Shown here piece by piece: positions 1 through 7,692 of a stretch of 64,000 nucleotides of DNA (position 1 is its first letter; each line of letters starts with the position of its first letter). Where the stretch lies: the NCBI GenBank assembly GCA_964388665.1, contig CAYMBJ010000009.1, forward strand, positions 1 through 64,000, given 5' to 3'. The translations under genes were made by a program, and so were the position numbers. This DNA comes from CALCCV01 sp964388665. Its GTDB lineage: Bacteria; Bdellovibrionota; Bdellovibrionia; Bdellovibrionales; Bdellovibrionaceae. Under the pieces are notes generated by a model, which worked only from the letters and a program-made list of their open reading frames with translations, was not told where the DNA came from and did no database searches.

Positions 1-8
1 CAAAGTCG

Positions 9-47
9 CTTGGTAATTACACCGACAGTTTCCCTTGGTAATGACAC
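9..47. repeat. Imperfect direct repeat, possible mobile-element end
   Basis: The 14-mer CTTGGTAATKACAC occurs at 9-22 and again at 34-47 with one mismatch and a 25-base period. Short direct repeats of this kind occur at the ends of IS21-like elements, so an element could end here and continue outside the window. No transposase is visible in the window, so this is only a suggestion. Confidence 0.3.
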
Positions 48-180
48 TACTGCAAATAAAGCGCTCGTGTTTTGTCCGCAGTCGGCAAAAAATTAGGCAC
101 ACTTCCCAGTTTAATGTGGAATTCAGAGCCAGGGGGAAATGTCATCCATATCTGCCCCTTCGATCAAGTATCTTTTTTTA

Positions 181-197
181 CTGGCTTGGATAGCCAG
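181..197. other. Small perfect hairpin downstream of the amidohydrolase gene
   Basis: CTGGCT-tggat-AGCCAG forms a perfect 6-bp stem with a 5-base loop, 18 bases past the stop of the minus-strand amidohydrolase gene. A T-run lies next to it, but on the plus-strand 5' side, so on the transcript of the amidohydrolase gene the hairpin is followed by A residues. It is therefore not a standard intrinsic terminator for that gene. Confidence 0.4.
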
Positions 198-215
198 CAT
201 TGAAATACTTACGCT

Positions 216-2294
216 CTACTGAAAATCGTTTGCGAGTTTGTCAGAAACTCGCTTCATTTTGTGCTCTTTTCGAAGTGCCTCTCTGTTCTTTTGGTTCTCT
301 TGCCACTCTTTGCTTATAAAATTTGTTATTCTATTGAGGTGTTCTGGATCATTGCATGTGTAGAGAGACGGAAAGGTCTTAACCGCAGCTTCAGGCTCTC
401 CTTTTGGATCAACAACATTTCGACTTTGAGTCAACAGACCTACGGCAATAAAGTTACCTATATCAGCCACCCGATCTAAATCCACTCCTTTTGACTTTAG
501 GGTGAGCAGTTCCTCTTTTTGGGATAAAGATGAGGGTGTAATGAAACCCTTTTTTAAGTCTTCACAGTTACTTGTGATTGTGTTTTGAAAGGCTGACTTT
601 ACAAACTCTGCAATCTTCATTGTGAAGTCTTTCAGATTTTCTTTTTCTTTTGGAACCAGTGAGAAGGTCTTGGCTATACTGCTGGTCTGAGTGGAATCTT
701 GAGGCAGTTTTTCATATTTATCTGAATATCCCAGTGCATCTAGATAGGAGGTTTCGCCGTAGACTGGCTTTCCATCAACGACGACAAGATTGATGTCCCT
801 TTCGTTTGCCATGCGCACCAGATTTGCAAACGGATTGTCGGTCTTTTTTGTAACCACGATCACTGAGGCCATGGTATTGGGTGCAATTCGCCCCACGCCA
901 GCCTCGACAACTTTGCCTTTCTTATCCAATTCAATTTCCCAGTGGCGAATCAAGCGCGCCGGGTACTCCGTCATGGTTTTAAATAGAAACTCGTCCACAT
1001 TCAAGGGTTGGCGTCTTCCGGATGAATCTGGAACGGGATCCAAAAGTCCGGAGATCGTCGTATCTCCATTTTTTTCAATCTTCTCCAGGTACTCAAGAGC
1101 AATTTTTACCTCTTCCAGCACTGACTTAGTCCCAGTTGGAACCCAATCTGAACCCAGAGCAACAATGACTCCGGCTTTATTGGCCGCCTGAATATTTAAT
1201 GTTTCTCCATAAAGAATCAAATTGGAAAATGGCGACCAAATGAGACCCATTTTCTTATTGGCCATTGTTGCAAATTCATTATCAGGAATTCCCACTCCAT
1301 GTACAAAGTTCAGCGGCACTTCGTTCTCGTCGAGAAAGCCAAACAGCTTTAGAATTTCAAACTCTTTTTTATTGAAATCATTGTTCCGCGCCCCTTCGGC
1401 CAAGTGAGCAATGACTGCAGATTGACGAGGATTCGGACGCAAATTTTTTATTTTTCCAGCAATGGGAGGATGTATAAAATAGACGTAGCGAATAAACCCA
1501 TCCGGCAATTCTCCATTGGTGCACTTTTCTAAAAGAAAATCCTTGTCTTTGAGCTTTTTAAGGTCATCTTCCAGAACTCCAGCAGGAGTTACATCAAGAC
1601 CGGGGCAAAGCTCGTTGACTTTTGCAGCCAATGCTTTTGCATAGGAGCCTCCCGGTTTTTCGATGTCTTTTTTTAAGTGCTTCCAGACAAAGTCCATTTC
1701 ATTGGGGGCCAACAGATCGGTAGGCGCTTGCACTCCCACTTTTTTTGAAATAAACGATCCAGCCTCTTCAACTCTTTGTATTGCAAAATCGCTTACGCAA
1801 CTGCTTGGACCTTGTAAGTAGGTGGTTCCAAGAATCATCGCCTGTAGCTCAGACCAACGAAAAGCAGCACAATCGTAGCTGTCGCTAAAACCAATCCATG
1901 GATTCATATTTCCCGATACAGCATCTTTGTATCCAGACCACTGTCGCCATTCGTAGCGACTGCCAAACTGACCTTTTGCGTTGCCCCAGACCCCAAGATT
2001 GTTTTGTTTGGTGTGATTGTGGAGATCAATTAGACCAGGATAAATAACATCGTAGTCTGCACTGCCCCGTTTTAAAATCAATACACCCTCAGCGTCAGAG
2101 AGAGTCGAAACATTTGCGGCATCAATAGTATTAATTTCTTTTATAAGTCGTTGGTCCATGCGAACAAATCCCAAATAGACTCGATTTTTGTCTTTACTTA
2201 GGTACTCTCCAGGAATGTTTCCGACGATTGTGAAGGCCGGGGCCTGAAGCGCTCCGAATACGACTAGGGCTTGTACTATTATTCTCATTTTCAT
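216..2294 (-). CDS. Exported amidohydrolase-superfamily protein
   Basis: A 692-aa protein of the amidohydrolase superfamily, which uses a metal-loaded TIM barrel to hydrolyse C-N and similar bonds. The HxH metal motif (LIDLHNH) lies near residues 90-94; later candidate ligands are the His in AHLAEG, the His in FVHGVG and the Asp in GSDW, in the order expected for imidazolonepropionase-like members. It is longer than usual (typically 400-500 aa), with extra sequence at the C-terminus (about 520-692). The N-terminus has a hydrophobic signal-like segment, so it is probably exported. I chose the ATG preceded by GGAG (6-base spacing), four codons inside the longest frame. It follows the lipoprotein gene by 23 bases and is probably cotranscribed with it. 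The substrate is unknown. Confidence 0.75.
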   Translation of the reverse strand: MKMRIIVQALVVFGALQAPAFTIVGNIPGEYLSKDKNRVYLGFVRMDQRLIKEINTIDAANVSTLSDAEGVLILKRGSADYDVIYPGLIDLHNHTKQNNLGVWGNAKGQFGSRYEWRQWSGYKDAVSGNMNPWIGFSDSYDCAAFRWSELQAMILGTTYLQGPSSCVSDFAIQRVEEAGSFISKKVGVQAPTDLLAPNEMDFVWKHLKKDIEKPGGSYAKALAAKVNELCPGLDVTPAGVLEDDLKKLKDKDFLLEKCTNGELPDGFIRYVYFIHPPIAGKIKNLRPNPRQSAVIAHLAEGARNNDFNKKEFEILKLFGFLDENEVPLNFVHGVGIPDNEFATMANKKMGLIWSPFSNLILYGETLNIQAANKAGVIVALGSDWVPTGTKSVLEEVKIALEYLEKIEKNGDTTISGLLDPVPDSSGRRQPLNVDEFLFKTMTEYPARLIRHWEIELDKKGKVVEAGVGRIAPNTMASVIVVTKKTDNPFANLVRMANERDINLVVVDGKPVYGETSYLDALGYSDKYEKLPQDSTQTSSIAKTFSLVPKEKENLKDFTMKIAEFVKSAFQNTITSNCEDLKKGFITPSSLSQKEELLTLKSKGVDLDRVADIGNFIAVGLLTQSRNVVDPKGEPEAAVKTFPSLYTCNDPEHLNRITNFISKEWQENQKNREALRKEHKMKRVSDKLANDFQ

Positions 2295-2317
2295 AGATTG
2301 CTCCACGCTGCGATTTT

Positions 2318-3451
2318 TTACTGCATTATATAGTTGATTGCCAGGTAGGAATATTGGACCAAATTCACCTGTTGAAGAGAGTTGTCGACCCCCTCAATCT
2401 CGCCACTTTCAATGAGATCTGGATTTTCAAAATACTTATGCGACTTCCAAGCACTTGAATGGAACCTTGACTGAAGTCTCATCGGATCAAATTGACCTGA
2501 TGGTCTGTACTCGCCCGCCAAATTGTTCTGGTAGGCACTCCACGCAAGGCGAAGATCATTGGCAAGTTCCGTTCGTAAATCCGATGTGACTTGCATGATT
2601 TGGGATGGTGGGTTTCTCTGTATCTCCATCAATTTGGCATAATAGCTCACACCCTGGTTGTAGAGAACTCGCAGGCACCTTTCGACCATTCGAATTCTCG
2701 CTCTCTGATTAGCAATTGAGACCTGTGTCTGAAAGTTCTGAATAGATTCGTGATTGCTCAGAAAAGAAGAATCAAACTCCTGTACTATTTCTCGGATGGA
2801 TTGCACTCTTCTTTTGGCATCAGCACTCAATTCACGATAAATTTTCAATCGCTTGGCCTCTTGAACTAAATCCATTGTGAGTGTTGCCAGTCGCACAAGA
2901 TACAAAATCTCTTTGTCCGTGTCACCAAGCTCAATACCGAGACCTCCGGTGTTTGCTCCAGCTGATCTTGCTTTAGATTTGTTGACTCCACTGGTGACTA
3001 AATCCTGTAAAGGCGACCAGGCTTTGACCTGCAAATCTTTTTGAGCGGCCGGTGTGGCTGCTGCGACTTCGCGAAGCCGTACAAGCGCCTTGCTGACCTC
3101 GTCGTTAAAGTGAAATGCCAAATAGTATGCGGGATTTCCTGTTGGATCGAGGACAGCAAGCAGTTCACTGACTTCTTGATTTAAGACCTCAAGGCGAGCC
3201 CCTAAATCATAGTCTGCCATGTCCTTCACATTTGCCGGCGTTCGAAATTTTGAAGTTGACTTTTGTGTCACAAAAATCTGCGGGTATGGAAATAGGATGG
3301 GAGCTGTCAATGCGGCACTCTCAGAATTTGATATTGGAGTGAGCGGTTCTGTTATGGTTTGCCTAGAAGTGCAAGCGCAGAGTTGCAAAATGCAAAGAGC
3401 CAATATTCTCAAATTGAAAGCGGCATTGGCTGACCTTAAAAGTGCACTCAC
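2318..3451 (-). CDS. Unknown lipoprotein
   Basis: A 377-aa protein that I do not recognise. The N-terminus is a lipoprotein signal: a hydrophobic stretch followed by LCAC, which would put the lipidated cysteine at residue 27. The rest is soluble and mainly helical in character (many Leu, Glu, Arg and Gln around residues 90-300), without an evident catalytic motif. It lies between lon (upstream, separated by a terminator) and the exported amidohydrolase (downstream by 23 bases), which suggests a two-gene unit. A role as a membrane-anchored partner of the amidohydrolase is possible but unproven. Confidence 0.55.
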   Translation of the reverse strand: MSALLRSANAAFNLRILALCILQLCACTSRQTITEPLTPISNSESAALTAPILFPYPQIFVTQKSTSKFRTPANVKDMADYDLGARLEVLNQEVSELLAVLDPTGNPAYYLAFHFNDEVSKALVRLREVAAATPAAQKDLQVKAWSPLQDLVTSGVNKSKARSAGANTGGLGIELGDTDKEILYLVRLATLTMDLVQEAKRLKIYRELSADAKRRVQSIREIVQEFDSSFLSNHESIQNFQTQVSIANQRARIRMVERCLRVLYNQGVSYYAKLMEIQRNPPSQIMQVTSDLRTELANDLRLAWSAYQNNLAGEYRPSGQFDPMRLQSRFHSSAWKSHKYFENPDLIESGEIEGVDNSLQQVNLVQYSYLAINYIMQ

Positions 3452-3590
3452 TCTGGGCTCCTCACCTAATTTTATGGAATTAGTTTTAGATTCATCTCTA
3501 CCTATTAAAGTTGAGCACAGACTGTTTCGCCACCATCTTTGGTCTAGTTTTTGGTTTTATTTTGGCGATGAAATTTCCGATGGCAACTTG

Positions 3591-3624
3591 AAAAAAAAGG
3601 GCCATCACAGTGATGTGACGGCCC
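3591..3624 (-). terminator. Rho-independent terminator of lon
   Basis: Read on the minus strand, GGGCC-G-TCACA, a 4-base loop, then TGTGA-T-GGCCC form an 11-bp stem containing one G-U wobble, followed directly by eight T residues. It starts about 40 bases past the lon stop and should separate lon from the downstream lipoprotein gene. Confidence 0.9.
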
Positions 3625-3662
3625 AATCAAAAATTGAATCTTGCGAAATCTGTTAGCCAGCG

Positions 3663-6071
3663 CTATGCAGCTGCTGATGGCGACTTGGTCTTTTTTTGAT
3701 CTTTGCCTCGCGCAGGCTTTCGACCCTGCTTATCGCCACGGTCAAAGGCGACTGCAAAGACTTCGTCCAAGTTCTCCACGACTATGTAGTTCATCTTATC
3801 TTTAAAGACCTTCGGAATGTCCTGAAGATCCTTTTGATTCGCTAGTGGCAAAATCACTGTACTAATCCCTTGATTGAGAGCAGCGAGACACTTTTCCCGA
3901 ATTCCACCGACAGGCAACACTCGACCTTGCAAGGTCACCTCACCTGTCATTGCGATGTCGTGACGCACAGGCGTGTCCGTCATCAGAGAAACGAGTGCGG
4001 TCGCCAAAGTGATTCCAGCAGATGGGCCATCTTTTGGAATCGCGCCAGCAGGCAAGTGGACGTGAATATCAAACTTCTCAAAAAAATCTTCCTGTATTCC
4101 TAGTTCGTCCATATGAGCTTTGGAGTAGGACATCGCCGCGTGCGCTGATTCCTTCATCACGTCTCCGAGCTGCCCGGTCAACGAAAGAGCCCCTTTGCCC
4201 TTCATCTTTAAGGCTTCGACATGGAGAACTTCGCCTCCAGCTTGAGTCCAGGCCAAACCTTGGACCACTCCCACCTGAGAGTCGGCAAGTTTGTCTTCGC
4301 GCATGAATCTCGGAGGACCAAGCAACTCCGGTACACTGTGCTCATTGACCTCGACAAATTCATTTTCGCCCATCACCACCATCTTGGCCACTTTTCGACA
4401 GATCGAGCCGATTTCTCGCTCTAGGTTTCGCAAACCTGCTTCTCTTGTATAGCCGCCAATCAAGTACTTGATGCCGTCGTCTGTAAAAGAAATGTTCTTT
4501 TCAGTAATTCCGTTAGATTCAATTTGACGCTTGATCAAATGTTTCCTGGAGATAAACAGTTTGTCATTCTCGGTGTAACCAGGAATCTGAATGATCTCCA
4601 TTCGATCTCTCAAAGCTGGTGGAATATTGTCCAATACATTGGCTGTCGCGATGAACAACACATTGCTCAAGTTGAAATCTACATTGAGGTAGTTGTCTCT
4701 AAAGGTTGCATTCTGTTCTGGGTCAAGAACCTCAAGCATCGCTGCTGATGGATCACCTCTAAAATCACTTCCCAATTTGTCAATTTCATCCAAAACGATC
4801 ACTGGATTGTTTGTCTTTACTTGACGTAGTGCTTGTATCACTTTGCCGGGCATCGCACCGACATAGGTTCTTCGGTGCCCGCGGATCTCAGCTTCATCTT
4901 TTACACCACCCAAGGCGACACGAAAGTACTCACGATTCATGGCGCGAGCAATGGATTTACCAAGGCTCGTCTTACCAACTCCCGGAGGACCAGCAAAACA
5001 AAGGATTGGGCCCTTCATTGAGTCTTTTAGTTTTCTCACCGCTAAAAACTCCAGGACACGATCTTTGGCTTTGGCCAGTTCATAGTGATCTTCATCCAGA
5101 ATTTCTTTAGATCGCATCAAATCGATGGAGTCGTCAGATTTTTTATTCCAAGGTAGATCAACGATCCAGTCCAAATAGGTCCTGACCATTGTTGCCTCTG
5201 AAGCATCGGGGTGCATTCTCTCTAAACGGCCGAGCTGCTTGAGTGCTTCTGTCTCCACAGCCGGTGGCATTCCAGAATTCACGACCTTATCGCGAAGTTC
5301 ATCAATCTCTTCGGACTTGGAGTCTCCCTCGCCCAATTCACTCTTTATAGCTTTCATTTGTTCGCGTAAATAATGTTCACGCTGATTTTTAGCGCCATCT
5401 TCGCGCTGACTACCTTTGACCTTGGATTGCATCTGCAGCAGTTGCAACTCTTGCTGTAAAAAATCGATAACGATTTTTAGTCGCTCTTTAGTGTTGTCAG
5501 TTTCTAACACCCTTTGGATGTCAGGAACTTTCAACTCCAAATTGCTAGCAATGAGGTCGGCTATTCGCCCTGGCTCTTTGACATCGTCTAATACCAACAA
5601 AATGTCTGGTGAAAGATTTTTACCAAGCGCAATCATTTTTTCAATGAATTGCTTCGAGGTCCTCACCATGGCTTCAAGTTCAACATCCTGCTGAATGGGA
5701 TTTTGATCCTGAATGCGTTCCACCGAAACTTCAAAACTTGGAGCTGTTTTAACGAAGTTGGTGATCTTTGCCTTTGCCTGGCCCTGAATCAAAATTTTGA
5801 TTCTGCCATCTGACAAACGTCGCATTCGCATGATCATTGCCACTGTGCCCACCGAGTAGATGGACTCAGCTGTAGGGTTTTCTTCGGCATGATCCTTTTG
5901 GGAAGCTAAAAAAATCAGTCGATTTTTTGCAAGTGCTTCCTCAACTGATCGAATTGAAGTCTCTCTTCCTACAAACAGGGGAATGATCATGTAGGGAAAG
6001 ACCACAATGTCCCGAACGGGCAACATTGGTAGAGATTGGGGGATTTCCAGTGTTTTGTCATCAAAACTCAT
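3663..6071 (-). CDS. lon: ATP-dependent protease Lon
   Basis: An 802-aa homologue of Lon, the cytoplasmic AAA+ serine protease that unfolds and degrades damaged and regulatory proteins. Domains in order: N-terminal substrate-recognition domain (about 14-210), coiled linker (210-300), AAA+ module with Walker A GPPGVGKT at 361-368 and Walker B VIVLDEID near 424-431, then the protease domain with catalytic Ser684 (in KDGPSAG) and Lys727 (in REKCLAA). The length matches the family (E. coli 784 aa), with a short Lys/Arg-rich tail. The start has a strong GGAGGAG site. A small GC-rich hairpin overlaps this site, so translational control is conceivable. A strong terminator follows the gene. Confidence 0.97.
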   Translation of the reverse strand: MSFDDKTLEIPQSLPMLPVRDIVVFPYMIIPLFVGRETSIRSVEEALAKNRLIFLASQKDHAEENPTAESIYSVGTVAMIMRMRRLSDGRIKILIQGQAKAKITNFVKTAPSFEVSVERIQDQNPIQQDVELEAMVRTSKQFIEKMIALGKNLSPDILLVLDDVKEPGRIADLIASNLELKVPDIQRVLETDNTKERLKIVIDFLQQELQLLQMQSKVKGSQREDGAKNQREHYLREQMKAIKSELGEGDSKSEEIDELRDKVVNSGMPPAVETEALKQLGRLERMHPDASEATMVRTYLDWIVDLPWNKKSDDSIDLMRSKEILDEDHYELAKAKDRVLEFLAVRKLKDSMKGPILCFAGPPGVGKTSLGKSIARAMNREYFRVALGGVKDEAEIRGHRRTYVGAMPGKVIQALRQVKTNNPVIVLDEIDKLGSDFRGDPSAAMLEVLDPEQNATFRDNYLNVDFNLSNVLFIATANVLDNIPPALRDRMEIIQIPGYTENDKLFISRKHLIKRQIESNGITEKNISFTDDGIKYLIGGYTREAGLRNLEREIGSICRKVAKMVVMGENEFVEVNEHSVPELLGPPRFMREDKLADSQVGVVQGLAWTQAGGEVLHVEALKMKGKGALSLTGQLGDVMKESAHAAMSYSKAHMDELGIQEDFFEKFDIHVHLPAGAIPKDGPSAGITLATALVSLMTDTPVRHDIAMTGEVTLQGRVLPVGGIREKCLAALNQGISTVILPLANQKDLQDIPKVFKDKMNYIVVENLDEVFAVAFDRGDKQGRKPARGKDQKKTKSPSAAA

Positions 6072-6078
6072 ACAGCTC

Positions 6079-6094
6079 CTCCGCTAAGGCGGAT
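6079..6094 (-). promoter_or_regulatory. Hairpin overlapping the lon ribosome binding site
   Basis: On the minus strand the lon leader reads TCCGC-CTTA-GCGGA and runs directly into GGAG ahead of the ATG. The stem has 5 bp, four of them G-C, and its 3' arm takes in the first bases of the extended GGAGGAG site. It could modulate access of ribosomes, for example with temperature. It could also be chance. Confidence 0.3.
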
Positions 6095-6238
6095 ATTGTG
6101 TTCTACACATAGATTCGGTCGTCTTCATCGATCCCTTGAATAAATCTTTCTGGACTAATGAATGAATTTGCCTTTGTTTTTTGAAAATTCAACTATAGCC
6201 GTGGGGTTCAATGTCCAAATCTGCCGATCCTTAGTCGC

Positions 6239-6568
6239 ATGAAGAACAAAATAAATGGAAAAATAAAAATAATTATTCGTACCTGCGGCCTTGTTCTGAC
6301 CTGCTTGTCCATTGTTTGCGGTTGCGCCTCCGACTCCAGTCAGAGGCAAGTTCAGATAAAAACCGAGGACTTTAGTATAACTCCACAAGGAGTGATGATA
6401 AAGAATCGTAAGCCAGCAGATAAAAACGATGAAGAAGAATTGCAAATTGGCAACAATGGCAAAGTGAAAGTGAAATCAGGAAAAGGCAAAGATGCCTATT
6501 CCATTGAGGTCGACAAGAATAAGGGTGGGGTGATCATAGACACCCGCGACATTGATATTAAATATTAG
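6239..6568 (+). CDS. Small putative lipoprotein
   Basis: A 109-aa product with a basic N-terminus (MKNKINGKIK), a hydrophobic stretch and VCGC, placing a possible lipidated cysteine at residue 29. The mature part is polar and rich in Lys, Asp and Gly (for example KVKVKSGKGKD) and looks like a small beta-structured domain; I recognise no family. It is a lone plus-strand gene between lon and the DksA-like gene, and converges on the latter with 25 bases between the stops. A frame on the opposite strand (6155-6445) overlaps but lacks the lipoprotein logic. Confidence 0.55.
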   Translation: MKNKINGKIKIIIRTCGLVLTCLSIVCGCASDSSQRQVQIKTEDFSITPQGVMIKNRKPADKNDEEELQIGNNGKVKVKSGKGKDAYSIEVDKNKGGVIIDTRDIDIKY

Positions 6569-6573
6569 GAATT

Positions 6574-6587
6574 CGCTGAATACAGCG
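6574..6587. other. Hairpin between convergent genes
   Basis: CGCTG-aata-CAGCG forms a perfect 5-bp stem between the stops of the small lipoprotein gene and the DksA-like gene. No T-run follows on either strand, so it may at most aid transcription termination or transcript stability. Confidence 0.3.
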
Positions 6588-6593
6588 ATCGAG

Positions 6594-6968
6594 CTACTGC
6601 ATAGGTCGAGATATGGTTTCTTGCTCTTCCATACAGTCAATACAAAGATGAGTAAAAGGGCGTGCCTGAAGGCGTTTCACGGCAATATCGGCGCCACAGG
6701 ATTCACACTCTGTATATTTGCCAGCTTCTAAACGACTCAGGGCCTTTTCTATCATGAGCAAGGCTGCACGATCTCTCTCGTGCAAATAGATCGAAAGCTC
6801 ATTGGACTGGTCCAAAGAAGCCACTTCGGCCTCGTCCGTCATATCTTGATTTACCAAGATCTTTTCATTTCGAAATTCGCTCACTTTATTTAAGATTTCA
6901 CTCTTGTGCGATAACAAATTTTCTTTAAGCGTCGTCAATTCAAGATCTAGAAATTCGGCTGATTTCAC
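6594..6968 (-). CDS. DksA/TraR-family zinc-finger protein
   Basis: A 124-aa DksA/TraR-like protein. Members bind RNA polymerase through the secondary channel and adjust transcription, often together with ppGpp. The N-terminal two thirds is helical with coiled-coil character (residues 1-85). The C-terminus carries an intact zinc finger, CESC followed 17 residues later by CIDC, as in the family. I chose a GTG start because AGGGGG lies 7 bases ahead of it; the longest frame would add 19 residues that do not resemble the family. The neighbouring upstream gene is a paralogue that has lost the finger. Whether it replaces DksA proper or is a specialised relative cannot be told from sequence alone. 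Confidence 0.85.
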   Translation of the reverse strand: MKSAEFLDLELTTLKENLLSHKSEILNKVSEFRNEKILVNQDMTDEAEVASLDQSNELSIYLHERDRAALLMIEKALSRLEAGKYTECESCGADIAVKRLQARPFTHLCIDCMEEQETISRPMQ

Positions 6969-7195
6969 TGATTTACCCCCTAGATGATTTCTACCGAACG
7001 AGATCGCCATATTACGGTTGAACATCGCTCTGTCATCAAAAAAGTGAACAGTGTTTCAATTATACGCAGAAATCATTGTTTTATTTCGCACCTCAAAAAA
7101 ATTTAAGATTCTGAGTCGCTCGATTTTTGCGTCAATTTTATATCTGCCATAAGCGTCCGTTTGGCCTCACATCATACAATTGAAGAGTGCACCTT

Positions 7196-7558
7196 TTAGA
7201 AGCGCACAGCCTGTGTCATGCGCTCGTGAATTTCTGCGCCTTCAGTACTGAATCGAGTCCACGGAATGCTGAGCAAGCGTTTTTCTTCGATCCACTCTGC
7301 CGTTTCCTCGCAAATTCCGTATTGTCCGCGTTCGATCTTTGCCAGTGCCAACTCAATTTCTAACAATTGCGTTCGCAGTCGCGAAATGTGCGACAAGGCT
7401 TGGGTCTCATTGAGTTGATCCGCAAGTAGATCGGCCTCATCACGCACCTGAGGTTCGCTGCGCAGGCTACGTGAGAGCGTCATGACACGATTTAAGATGT
7501 TTCCTTTGGCATTCAATAATAAAAATCTGCACTCTTGTATTCTCTTTTCATTAAGCAT
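7196..7558 (-). CDS. DksA/TraR-like protein lacking the zinc finger
   Basis: A 120-aa protein with the same layout as its downstream neighbour: helical N-terminus, then ALAKIERGQYGIC, which matches the family sequence just before the zinc finger. Only the first cysteine is kept. The second cysteine position reads E-T and the second CxxC pair is absent (RFSTEGAE), so zinc cannot be bound in the usual way. The start is an ATG after AGGAGGG with good spacing. The gene is not broken, so the loss looks tolerated or selected. Some DksA relatives work without zinc, and this protein may be such a variant or a competitor of the intact paralogue. Confidence 0.75.
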   Translation of the reverse strand: MLNEKRIQECRFLLLNAKGNILNRVMTLSRSLRSEPQVRDEADLLADQLNETQALSHISRLRTQLLEIELALAKIERGQYGICEETAEWIEEKRLLSIPWTRFSTEGAEIHERMTQAVRF

Positions 7559-7692
7559 AATGAAAACCCTCCTCTGTAGGTAAGAGGCTCGACTAGCCAT
7601 CAGTCGGTTAATGAAAGTGAAATATAATTAAAAAAATCTGAGAGATGTTAATTCCAAGTCACTCGGTATTGGCGCGCGAGACCCGCTCGTGC

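Noticed and set aside
181..197. Hairpin as terminator of the amidohydrolase gene
   Set aside because: The T-run is on the wrong side for the minus-strand transcript.
6155..6445. 96-residue minus-strand frame opposite the small lipoprotein gene
   Set aside because: The plus-strand frame has a lipoprotein signal and a polar mature part; the minus frame has no start context and an unnatural composition.
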